Assembly (NCBI RefSeq): GCF_018687715.1
Contig: NC_056756.1
Span: 2,356,001-2,420,000, forward strand
Origin: Carya illinoinensis
Lineage: Eukaryota; Streptophyta; Magnoliopsida; Fagales; Juglandaceae
DNA length: 64,000 nucleotides
Reading direction: 5' to 3'
The position numbers and the translations under genes were made by a program. The notes under the pieces are model-generated. The model worked only from the letters and a program-made list of their open reading frames with translations, had not been told where the DNA came from and did not search any database. Positions 32,372-43,170 of this stretch are shown here, piece after piece (position 1 is the stretch's first letter; every line of letters begins with the position of its first letter).

Positions 32372-34087
32372 CTAATTTTTTAGTAATTAAGGTAAAGTTA
32401 AATACACATGCATGTCATGATACATCATGTTCAAAGTACTATTTCTCAAGGTAGTTGGTCCTATCCCATTCGAGATTATATTCTCCATATTGCACAATTC
32501 CCGTCACTCTACTACTTTGAACGTTAGTAAAAATTTCGGCAGCACTTCCCCATAGTTCTCCAAGTATACATGTTCACATATAGGGATTATGACCCTAAGA
32601 ACAGTATACCCAAAGAACAAATGAGGAAGACACCGAAATTTCATACTAAACGTTCAAAGTATGAATAACGTTTATGTGCAATACAGATAATATAATCTCA
32701 AACTGTCCACACTGGACAATTCAGGAATTAATGTACACCTAAATGTACACTAATTCCCAAAGGAGTCTAAGGTTATTTATGCAATGTTATACAATATCTA
32801 ACAAAAAAGTCTACAAATAAATTAGCGCACATTGTTTGAATTATACCGATGTACTAATAATATTTATATTATTAATGATTGATAACACTTAGAAATTATT
32901 TGTAGACTTATATAATTCCTTATTTATTATATTATATGTCATTTATCAGCTATATAATATATAACACTACTATAAAATATCTTATAATTACAAATATAAG
33001 TTACTAATAACACTTATTATATAATTATTACTATTATTGCCAAAATTATTATTGATAACACTTAAACAATATCAATTATTATATAATTATTACTATTATT
33101 GCCAAAATTATTATAATTATTATAATAAAATATAGTTATTAAATAAGTAACTATTATTATAATTACTTATCTATTTCTTATTAATCATTTTTTTATACTA
33201 TACATTACATGATAATTATTATTATGGATTAATACTAATATACTCTATACTATATATTATTAGATAAAATATTTAGGATTATTGAGCTATTAGATAAATA
33301 AGTATTATTATTTTATAATACTTATTTATATTATAATTTTAGTAATACGATTTTTTATATATACTAAATAGTTATGCCTTATAATTGACACTTAGGGTCA
33401 TGTGATAATTTATTATATTAGTTATTTAACTAATTATATATATAATAGTTATAATTGTAATATTATAATTTATAATTATGATCATCCAATAAATTATATA
33501 CCAAAATTGTTATTCTTACACAAATAATATAACAATTTATTTATTAAATAAATTGTTATATATATTCTTTTATAACAACAAATTACTAAAATAGACACAT
33601 AAACTAACAAATAATTATTATTCAAAAACATACACTATACTAAAACATTATCACATTAAGAATAAACATATTCAATAACAATAATTTTTCTTTTTAATTC
33701 ATCCAAACAACACAAACTTAATCACAAATTATATCCACAATAAAATATAACAATAGAGTTTAGTATATATACCTTGTGCTTTAAATAAATTCTTCTTCAA
33801 ACATCACAACTTCTCAACAATTCACAACAAATGATCCTTCAAAAAATACACAATACTAGTTAGTTAAATATATATGAAATAAAACATTGATAATTATCAT
33901 GTATATTACAAATAAAAAATGAGAAAAACCATTTACCTTAATGCTTAAAAAAATACCTTTGCAAACATATACTCACTATAACCCTCCACTTCTTCTCTTC
34001 CTCTCTCTAAAACTCTCTCTCTCCCCACTGCTTTCCACTTCCTTTAGTACTCCGTCTCTCTAAAACTCTCTTTGTCTCTCACTCTAA
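32372..34087. other. CACTA interior: probable leader and introns of the transposase gene, AT-rich
   Basis: No coding sequence. 32830-33620 is very AT-rich and built of short ATTATTATA/TATAATTA words. 33960-34080 is CT-rich on the plus strand (GA-rich on the transposase sense strand), as in a 5' leader. The transposase start codon lies at its low end. Confidence 0.6.
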
Positions 34088-34131
34088 CACGCACGGAGGA
34101 AAGCAGAAATGAATCTGCTTTCCCGTGCGTG
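34088..34131. repeat. Strong hairpin upstream of the transposase gene
   Basis: CACGCACGGAGGAAAGCAGA, a 6-base loop AATGAA, then TCTGCTTTCCCGTGCGTG. The arms are complementary over 18 pairs with a two-base bulge (AG). It is GC-rich in an AT-rich setting and lies between motif array 2 and the presumed leader of the transposase gene, so it may be in the transcript's leader or at its start. Confidence 0.8.
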
Positions 34132-34159
34132 AAAGTTTTATTTTCTGCTTGTTATGCAA

Positions 34160-34430
34160 TTAACGTTCGGACGTTCATTAATGAACGTTCGGACGTTTGA
34201 TTTTACGTTCGAACGTTTAAGCATTAACGTTCGAACGTAAAATTATCCCGCCCTATAATTATACAGTACGTTCGCACGTATGTACGTCCATCCAACGTAT
34301 TCGTCAGTAACGTTCGAACGTTAATATAGTACGTTAGAACGTACTGTGCAAATTTGGTTTAAGCGGGAAATTTCCCTCCGAATTTATTATAACGTCCGAA
34401 CGTCCGAATTTAAGTTCGAACGTTAATATT
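34160..34430. repeat. Array 2 of ACGT-NNCGNN-ACGT motifs (transposase side)
   Basis: About nine to ten copies (for example AACGTTCGGACGTT, ACGTTCGAACGT, TACGTTCGCACGTA, AACGTCCGAACGT) lie just upstream of the presumed start of the minus-strand transposase transcript. Confidence 0.88.
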
Positions 34431-35465
34431 ATTATTTACATATTATATATTTAGTATATTCCTCATAATATACTTATATATTAAATTATAAATTATACAA
34501 TATTAATTAATATATAATTTGTACCAATTATATAATATATATAAAATATATATTATATTATAACTATAATATATAATATACTTATTATATATTATAGTTA
34601 TAACAAGTATATTATAATATATTATATTGGAAAAATTGTATATTATCCTAGTATAGTATACTTTAATATAGTATATCTAATAACTATATTAAAGTAATAT
34701 AGTTATATACTAATGTAGTATAAATATTATATAATATATTATCTATATTATAGTCTATAATATAATATAAGTATTATATACTATATTATCTATATTATAG
34801 TCTATAATATAGTATAAGTATTATATAGTATGTTATCTATATATAATAACTATATAATATCGTATAATATATTATATAGTAAATATATTATAGATATAAT
34901 ATAGTACTAGTACCATGTTATATATACTACTTGTATATAATATAGTATATATACTACAAATATAGTGTAATACTTAGTATACTATACATATACTTTATAT
35001 GTATATACTATATATATATTATAGACTATATAATTACTATATAATATACTATAGTTATTATATAGATACTATAGTATATACACTATAGTATTGGATATAT
35101 AAATAACTATATAATACTACTATATAATATATACTATATATATTAACATTATATACTACTATATAATATATACTATATAATAACGGTTTCAATAATACGT
35201 ATATAACACTATATACGTATTAAAACTACATACACTATAACACTATATAGTATACACTATATAGAACATAAGTGTAATATACTATATACTATATATTATA
35301 ACACTATATAGTATATAATATACGTATATTATACGTATATAATATTATACATTATATAATATATAATATTATATATTATATATCATATTATATAGTAATA
35401 TATAGGTAATATAATATATATTACATTATATATATTATATAATATATATAATATAATATATAGTG
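34431..35465. repeat. AT-only palindromic block of about 1 kb
   Basis: Almost entirely A and T, made of overlapping self-complementary words such as TATATAGTATAT, ATAATATATTAT and TATACTATATAG. It has no fixed period. It divides the two halves of the divergent intergenic region, between motif arrays 2 and 3, and could form cruciforms. There is no coding potential. Confidence 0.8.
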
Positions 35466-35665
35466 TAACAATGTTCGAATGTTATAACCAAAACGTTCGG
35501 ACGTTCTGATTGACGTCCGAACATAATAGACGCACGTTCGCATGTTAACACAACGTCCGAACGTAAAAGTTATACGTTCGCACGTATGCTTTTAAGTCCG
35601 AACGTGATATACATAACGTTCGCATGTGGAGTTAACGTCCGAACGTTAATTAATTAACGTTCAGA
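35466..35665. repeat. Array 3 of ACGT-NNCGNN-ACGT motifs (third-gene promoter)
   Basis: About ten copies in 200 bases (for example ACGTTCGGACGT, ACGTCCGAACGT, ACGTTCGCACGT), ending a few bases before a TATA box on the plus strand. Confidence 0.88.
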
Positions 35666-35672
35666 CGTTAAC

Positions 35673-35682
35673 TGTATATAAG
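35673..35682 (+). promoter_or_regulatory. TATA box of the plus-strand CACTA gene
   Basis: TGTATATAAG directly follows motif array 3. About 130 bases on, a GC-rich leader ends in AAAAG/GTAATG, a plausible first-intron donor near 35808, and the coding start follows an AG at 36655. Motif and spacing only. Confidence 0.6.
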
Positions 35683-36049
35683 GCCAGGCACGACGGTTTC
35701 CAGGCCATAACTTGTACGAAACCGGTCCGGAAACTCAAACTCTCTCATCCTGTCCGCCACGCACGCCGCCGCAACCGTCGCCATCCGCCACCACAACCGT
35801 CACTAAAAGGTAATGTGCCCTCTCCCTCTTCTATTTCCTTGCTTTTAATTGGTGGGTTTCAAAAATTCGAAACCCACCGTAGCCCGGTTATAAAACTTGC
35901 ATTTCCGGCCACCATTCGCAGTAAAATGATAGAATAGGACCGTAGAAACATTTCTCATCTTTTGAAATTCATATTTTGGTTGTTTGTGGCTTCGAAACAT
36001 GCGTTTCGAAGCTTTCGGTAATGGCTGAGTCGACTTAGCGATTCCGTGT

Positions 36050-36430
36050 CGTAACGTTCGGACGTCACGACACAACGTCCGAACGTGTGACCTTTTGTAT
36101 TCAATACGTTCGCACGTTATATTGTTACGTGCGAACGTATTAGTTTTACGTGCGAACGTTTTTATCCAACGCCTTAACGTAACGTTGGATAAAACGTTCG
36201 AACGTAATCCGTTGGTCTTCTTCGGCTAGTAAGAACGTCCTAACGTATGACGATTCAAATTCATTACGTCCGAACGTTTAGGTAATACGTTCGGACGTAA
36301 TGAACTTATTCGCACGTTTTTATCGAACGTTTGAATGAAACGTTCGATAAAAACGTCCGAACGTTTCATCTTTGTATATTCGGACGTATTTTAACGTGCG
36401 AACGTACATTGTATTAACGTTCGAACGTTT
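36050..36430. repeat. Array 4 of ACGT-NNCGNN-ACGT motifs (first intron of plus-strand gene)
   Basis: About thirteen copies with variant centres (TTCGGA, TCCGAA, TTCGCA, TGCGAA, TTCGAA). They lie between the presumed leader exon and the coding exon of the plus-strand gene, beyond any subterminal region. Confidence 0.88.
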
Positions 36431-36657
36431 ACAATATAAAATTTTTTTATATTGTTTCTTTTAGGTATTATTATTTTATATATTGAAAAAGTGAGTTTCT
36501 TTAAAAGTTTTACTCGCAAAATTATGTAAATTTATAAGGATGATATTTTAATTTTTAGTATAATCCATATATGTCATAATACGTATGTATCTGTGATTAT
36601 AATCATTTTTTTAAAATGTTATAACTTATATATATATATTTTTTTTATTTTCAGGAT

Positions 36658-37894
36658 ATGGCTCAGTATATGACGACAAGGAAGCGAGGGAGGGATGGAG
36701 GCAATCCGGACATCGCTCGACTGGGGGCACGAACTGTTATGGGGGAACGAGAAATCCTCATTAATGAGTTTGATGAGCTCAGCTAGGAGCAAAAGACGCT
36801 GAGAGACGTCTTCGTCACCAGAGGCTGGGGCCCCATATGCACATTGAGGGGAAAGATTTACCCCACAATGGTTCGAGAGTTTTACATTGGGATGGCCACC
36901 ATGCCTAACGATGCATCATCCCATACTCTCAGTGTACGCGGTGTACAGTTTCAGTTCTCGGCGGATGTTCTCGCTGACTTGCTCCAGATTCCGCGTCTGC
37001 TACCTGAGTCGACAGCTGCTCAGGCTGATGACATAGCAGCTGCATTTTCCCCGGGCATATTCGAGGCAGATCCAGCTGCTTCTGCTTCATCTTCGGGCCC
37101 TGTTGAGTTTATGCCCAGTCATGAAGAAGATCGACCCGAGGGCGATCCTATTGCTGCTGAGGTTGGTGACGATGAGCGGGACCAGGATTTCTACATCCTC
37201 ACTGGCACGGACCGCACAAAGCTCGATAGGCCGAACTCCTTCAGCCAGAATCAGCTGCTGCCTTTCTTTCGCATGTTGCACATTTTTGTTGCAACAAATG
37301 TAGACCCGGTGGCACATAAGGGCACATAAGAGCACATTCAGTCGGGCTCGTGCACAGTTCCTGATTGGCTTGGCACGTGGTGAGTCCATTGACTTGCCCC
37401 TTGTTATATTTGAGTGGATCCGTTACGAGGCCAGCATCGTTACCACGGATAATCTCCCATACGGAGTCATCATCAGCCGCTTATTACTAGCCCGGGGAGT
37501 GCCACTCCAGGCGGAGGAGATGGTGATAAACCAGATGAGCCCTATCGACATAACCACACACCGCCGGAGCATTGGACAGGGAAGAGGCTCAGCTCGGCGT
37601 CAGTCTGGTCCTACGCCAGATCTTGTTCCCCCGACTGAGTCTGGGGCCGATGTTGCTCGCCCGTCGGCGAGTACTAGTCAGCAGCCGGGAGTTACATCTG
37701 CTGGGGATGTGCGACCTGCTTGGGTTGATACAATGATGACAGATATGAAGGCGCATATAGACCGACAGATCGATAGACAGATTGCACATATAGATCAGGC
37801 TGTCGCACATCTTGCACATCATGTAGATGTGCTAAACAATAAGGTTGAGACATTGACTGAGGAGTTTCGATCTTTTGTAAACCAGCAGTTCTGA
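36658..37894 (+). pseudogene. Third CACTA gene, plus strand, 'putative plant transposon protein' type (broken)
   Basis: Starts MAQYMTTRKRGRDGG at 36658 after a spliced leader. A first block (TLRGKIYPTMVREFYIGM, LSVRGVQFQFSADVLADLLQ) resembles the plant transposon-protein family listed in Pfam as Transposase_32; I name it from pattern, not from a search. An acidic linker and NQLLPFFRMLHIFVATNVDP follow, then LIFEW-type helices, a Ser/Pro/Gly-rich linker and a C-terminal coiled coil (VDVLNNKVETLTEEFRSFV). Two lesions are visible: a TAG at 36783-36785, and a frameshift from a 10-base direct duplication (GGCACATAAG twice, about 37310-37329). The function in transposition is unknown. Confidence 0.7.
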
Positions 37895-37911
37895 AAGTGA
37901 TTTGTAAAAAT

Positions 37912-38260
37912 TTATCATTCGAACGTTTTTTATTTTCGACATATGTAATGGACACAAATATTTAATGTATGTATTGTGTAGCTTAATTTCTACTCTTAAT
38001 TTTTTTTAATATAACGTTACTCAACCTTACTATTAAAAAAAATATATATTATGGTTAATTTATGTAATTTTACATATAACGTTTGAACTTTATCACATTA
38101 ACGTTCGAACATTGGCGCTAATATATTCACGTTCGCACGTAAATAGTTAAAACGTTCGAACGTTCGCGCTAATTTTTTTACGTTCGCACGTAAATATACA
38201 TAACATTCGAACGTTACTGTGACGTTCGAACGTATTATGGGAAACGTCCGAACGTTTTGA
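37912..38260. repeat. Array 5 of ACGT-NNCGNN-ACGT motifs, right subterminal
   Basis: About nine copies (for example ATTCGAACGTT, ACGTTCGCACGT, ACGTTCGAACGT, ACGTCCGAACGT) precede the right-end GTGACAG repeats. It mirrors array 1 at the left end. Confidence 0.9.
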
Positions 38261-38264
38261 AATT

Positions 38265-38348
38265 CTTGCCCAACATTTAGTGACAGTTCTCACAAACCAT
38301 CACAGTAAATACGTTTTAGTCACAGTTTGGAAACCGTCACTATTTATA
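38265..38348. repeat. CACTA subterminal GTGACAG/CCGTCAC repeats, right
   Basis: Copies of TTTAGTGACAGTT and TTTAGTCACAGTTTGG with ACCGTCAC, matching the left subterminal family, fill the space up to the right terminal repeat. Confidence 0.75.
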
Positions 38349-38380
38349 ATCTGTCACTAAAAGCCATATTTGTTGTAGTG
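38349..38380 (-). repeat. CACTA terminal inverted repeat, right
   Basis: Reverse complement begins CACTACAACAAATATGGC and ends GTGACAGAT. It is followed by the AGA target duplication (38381-38383). Confidence 0.95.
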
Positions 38381-39471
38381 AGACACTTGGTCTAGAGATG
38401 AGATCAGCAACTGCCACTGGAATAAAGAAAAATCTGGAAAAAAAAAATGATAAATTAAAGTGCTACTAGTGCTCCGATTATGGTCACATTAGAGTGGAGT
38501 GCCCAACCTTTAAGAAAAATAAAGAAAAATTATTAAATGTCACACTTAGTGATAGTTCAAAATCTAAAATTTCTAGTTCATCATTTGATTATGAAAATTC
38601 TTTTATGGCTTTTAGCACTATTGTTGATGATTTTTTTGAAATTGTGCTAACAAAATCTGAAAGTGAATTTGATGATAGTAACTCAAATATAGCTCATGGT
38701 GATGCTGACCATGAGCCAAGCATACAGGAAACTTATAATGATTTATGTAAAGAAGTGGTCAAACAGAAAAAGCTTAACAAGAAATTTTACATCAAATTCA
38801 TAACAGTGGAGAATGAAAAGAATAATATTTTGGAGGCACTAAGAATTTCTGAAGTTGAGATCTCTAGACTAAAGACTAATCAAAAGGATGCATTAAACAA
38901 GGAGTTGAAGAGTTCTCAAGATAATCAACAAAAATCAGCAATTCAGAGATTGGAAGAGATACATTCAAATACTGGGTTTGGGTATTCAAACTTCAAAGAC
39001 AAATATCCTCAAACCTCATCATTTGCTACCATTATCTCGAAGGGTACTGTCTTTGTCAAAGTAAATTAAGTTGTGGATGTTCCAAAATAAGTCGCTTCAA
39101 AAGCAAATCATTTTGAAAAAGTACATGAAACATCAACCTCAAACAAGCCAAGTCAAGGTAAGGTTGGAGGTAAATTTGTACCTATTTGTCATCATGGTGA
39201 TACTTTTGATCATATAAGGCCAGATTGTTTTAATTTGAGTAAAGTACAAAAAAATATAGGTAAAATAAAAATAAAAACAAAGGTTAAGATATTTGGAAAT
39301 CGAGTCCAAAAGTTAAGCCAACAAATAAATACTATAAATGTCAAGATATGTGAGTTGTCTGAATTTTGTCTTGACAACAAAGATAAGATAATAAAAAGTT
39401 GTGATGATGCAAAGATTGATTCAAAATTTAAAGCAAAGTTAGTAGTCAAAAAAGATGTTGCATTACATTAA
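38381..39471 (+). mobile_element. Copia-type relic, right part, after the CACTA insertion
   Basis: Continuation of 25191-26108, equal to 8315-9405. It includes the gag remnant at 38494-39069, identical to the unit A frame, and the second knuckle-like region before 39235. Confidence 0.75.
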
Positions 39472-41716
39472 TTAATAGGACCACTTACATATTCTTGCAT
39501 TCAAAGAAGTCTAGTTATAGATGTTTCCAAAAAGTCGCTTAAAAAGCAAATCGTTAACCTGATACATAGGGCCCAAGATAAGGAATCAGATCAAATCAAA
39601 ATCACAGGCATAAAACAAGACAAACAAAGACAAATATATATATAAATCATCTCTAATTGATTAGGTAATCCAATTCCATACATAGATATAAACGTCATGC
39701 AGCTCGAATATATTATTTTCAATTTTAGGCGTAGTTAGCCGTGCATGATCAGTGTTTGTTATTGTATTTTTTTTCTACAGTGGACCATCTAGCAGTGGTC
39801 TCAGACTCAGCACACTCTTATTTTACTTTAAAGCTGCCTTCATGATGATCAGCCCTAAGTATCGATACTATATAATAAATATTAATACATATATGTGGGT
39901 AAGTCAAACGGCCCGATTTATAGAGTAGCGATATGCTCAGAGAAAATTACGCTTCCTAATTATGTAGTATTTTAAAAAGAAAATGATAAATCCACCGACT
40001 GATTATTCATATAATTGAAATGTATTTTTTTAATATTAATATTTGTTTATTTTTTAATAGTGTGTTATTTATTTAAATAAACAAAAAAATGCTTTTGAAA
40101 AAAAAAATTGGCTTTAATGCTATGTGTACAAAGTGTCGGTCGGTTGTGGTATCACGTCGTCCTTGCATCCATTTTAAAAATAAAAAATTTTATATGCAGT
40201 TATTTTTACATATTTTTTACGTATTTTATTGATGTAATTGACTATATTATTTTTTTAATATAAAATAATTATTTGAACCAATCACATTAATGATATACAT
40301 AAATAATATGCAAAAATAACTAAGCAACATGAATAAATCTTGTACAGTTTCCAAATTGTCTCTGGTTGATCTGATCTCTTCAAAACCTCGTGGTTAATTT
40401 CCACAAGCGAAGCGCGCGATAATTAAACATTTCCACGCATGCATGGCTTCCTTAGGATAACTACTACTAACAAAGTCGAAAGCTATTAATTTCTGATTGG
40501 TCCGGTAATTGCTGCGAGAAATATGGACCCATGTGTCAATTATGAAATTAAACATGCAATGGATATTCTCATGGGGTCAAAATCAATTACTAGCTATTTA
40601 TGAAAAATTTTACTCATCATCTCTATATCATATATTTATTTTTATTTTTCTCGTAACTGATGTATGATCATGTATGGATATATAATGTGTAGACGAACTC
40701 TTAATTTATATTATGCTCATGACAGAGTAATATTGGATTAATTATAAGGCAGATTAAAGTAAAAATAAAACGATGAAATTAAGGAGATGATCAGAAAGCA
40801 TGCATAATCAGTTTGGCTATGCATACTAAGTTTGTTCTTTCGATTTGACCCTAAAGGTTTTCACGTTCTGACCCGATCCGATGAAAGGTGGAATGATACT
40901 TACAACCGCAACTTGATATAAGGGTTCTGGGATTTTCCATTTTTTTTTTTTAAAAGATATAATTTTTAAAGTAATATCATCATTTGTTAATCTTCTGAAA
41001 CTAGTGTAATTTTATCGCTTTTATTTCATCTAGAAATTCTCCATCTTCATGAAATTACAGTAAAATTAATTACTGTGATAGATTCAGAGGATATTACAAA
41101 TTACAGATAAATTACGAAGTATTTCCAACTTGATATTCTCTTTTTCATTTTCTCCAGACAATGCCCTCTCTTTTTTCTCATGGGCAACAAGAAAACATCC
41201 AGGTACTTTTTAGGAAAATCTCTTAATGGTATGGAATTTATGCAAGGAGCTCTATTTCAGAATAAGCATAACGCAAGCCTTCGTCTATGTATCGGCTATC
41301 GGGCCCAAAATAACACACAAGCCACCTGTGTGATCCGATCAATTCCATCAGTGCTCAGATCCTAGGCCGGATTAGTTGGGCTAAACCCATGTTGGAGCTC
41401 GTTCTCCCAATTAGAGGTAAACAACTCGATTGGATTACGTGGGAGCTCCTGGTCATGAAAAGCCCATCTCGGATGATCCGAGTCGGATCACCAAAAGTTT
41501 CATACCCCTAATGAAATTGGTCGGATCATGTTGCAGCTTGACTCTTGTTTAGAGGAACAATTTGGTTTAGTGCTCTAATCCCGAGAGAAATATACAAAGA
41601 CTACCCGATGCCTAGGAGGCCAATGACAACTTGGGAAAACAAACAAAGAGTGTGCATAATGTAGTCAATTTCATTGGCACATGAATCTCGCGGCGAGCAA
41701 AGTTAGCTCTTGGTTC
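39472..41716. other. Non-coding stretch, unit B copy
   Basis: Copy of 9406-11650 with one or two base changes and no gene. It contains the MITE-like element at 40197-40322. Confidence 0.65.
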
Positions 41717-41822
41717 TGTTGAGGGTCCACCCCATATGTGCCCATGTGTTGATGATGTCCAATTCACATGATTGTATTCCTCAGATGTGCTTCTACTTGA
41801 ATTGGACATTGAGCATCTCCAG

Positions 41823-42687
41823 CAGGGGTGAACATTTAACCCGGCCATCCGACCCCGAAACAAAATGGATCAGAAACAGGTAATTTCATTTTCTAACTGT
41901 TTGATACTGGGTCGGTTCAGGTAATTACCCATTAGCTGAATTGGCTTCATTAATTGAATAGAAGTTAAAAAAAAAAAAAATTGACTTGAGAGAAATCAAC
42001 TAGCATGATTGTAGTTTGTTTTTATACGGAATTGGATATAAAAAATTGATAAAAATTGAAAAAGTAGCAGAAAAGACAAAAAGGTGGACTCTTAGGCTCT
42101 TAGCTCTGTCCTGCACTTACTTTTCAATCTTTTCCCTCTTCAACGTCCTATCTCCCTCGATTTCAGATGTCACCACAAAGTATGGGTCTTCCATGGTGAA
42201 TCTGTGATGTGCTTCTCTTCCAAAATATCGAGTTGAGTGCCTTCTTTATGTGAAAGTCTTTGATGCCTTTTGCCGAACTAGTCTCATTCGAAGTCAGCAA
42301 CTCATGATACAACACAACTATTTCCCTTCGATCGCATTATCATTTTTGGAAAATCCATACCTACAGGTTCCTCCGGAGACGATCGAGTCTCTTGGACCCA
42401 AAGAGCTTCTGATCCTGAAAATCTCTGGTAACTATGGCTTCCTTTTATTGACCCAGTAAAAGATCCACTCGAATCTCAACTATTTTTCATGGAGAGTGTT
42501 CTTTATTATTTATTAAATTATTTAATGATGCTTGAGGTCGGAATAGCCGCTTTCTTCCGAATCAATTTCGGATTCGGTTAATCGGGTAACGGTGGAAATC
42601 GAAAATTCCCTTTTTCAAAATTAGATGATTTCAGGTCAGGTCGGAACACTGTTTCTCGGTTCGGATCAGGTCGAATGAATAGTCCTA
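41823..42687. mobile_element. Non-autonomous hAT-type element in the copia 5' LTR, unit B copy
   Basis: Same insertion as 11757-12621, with the ATCTCCAG duplication at 41815-41822 and 42688-42695. It shows that the hAT insertion is older than the duplication. Confidence 0.85.
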
Positions 42688-43170
42688 ATCTCCAGCACGT
42701 ATCCAGCTCATGTAGTGTGAAGGGAGAGGAGGTCAACCTCTCCTATAAATAGTGTGAATCGAAAACGAACACCGGAGATGCCCACATGTGCCTCTAGAAG
42801 TTGGAGAGTGTGATTCACACGCCTCAATCGCAGTTAGAGGAAGAAGACGACTGAGTCCACTCGCCCACGCGCCACCATGCACATCAGAGGTTGAAGACAC
42901 ATGAGTTACATGCCCCCACGCGCCCTACAGAGCTCTTGTGCATGTTCTACATGTGCCTCACTCGCACAAAGGAGCTGTTGCTTAGCATGTGTATCCCACG
43001 CGCCAGTGATTTGCACTGTCCTTTTTTCAGAACCTTGTTGGGCTTGATCTAAGTCATTTGGAGTCCGATTTCAACGATCAAATAGCGCTTTTCAACTATT
43101 TAGATCATTCCGGACTCATCCGTATGGTTAGAATTTTAAAATTTTTTGTTAAAATTTTTTCTAAATTCAT

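Larger units (their letters stand above)
26109..38380. mobile_element. CACTA (En/Spm) DNA transposon, 12,272 bp, possibly autonomous
   Basis: Begins CACTACAACAAA and ends TTTGTTGTAGTG. The 32-bp terminal inverted repeats differ at three positions, and 3-bp AGA target duplications flank the element. The minus strand carries a TNP2-type transposase gene and a Transposase_24-type gene; the plus strand carries a broken third gene. Subterminal regions hold TTTAGTGACGGTTT-type repeats next to the ends, then arrays of ACGTTCGAACGT-like near-palindromes. Two more arrays and an AT-rich kilobase lie between the divergent genes, and a fifth array lies in the first intron of the third gene. It is absent from unit A, so it inserted after the units separated. 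With intact ends and an open transposase frame it could still move. Confidence 0.95.
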
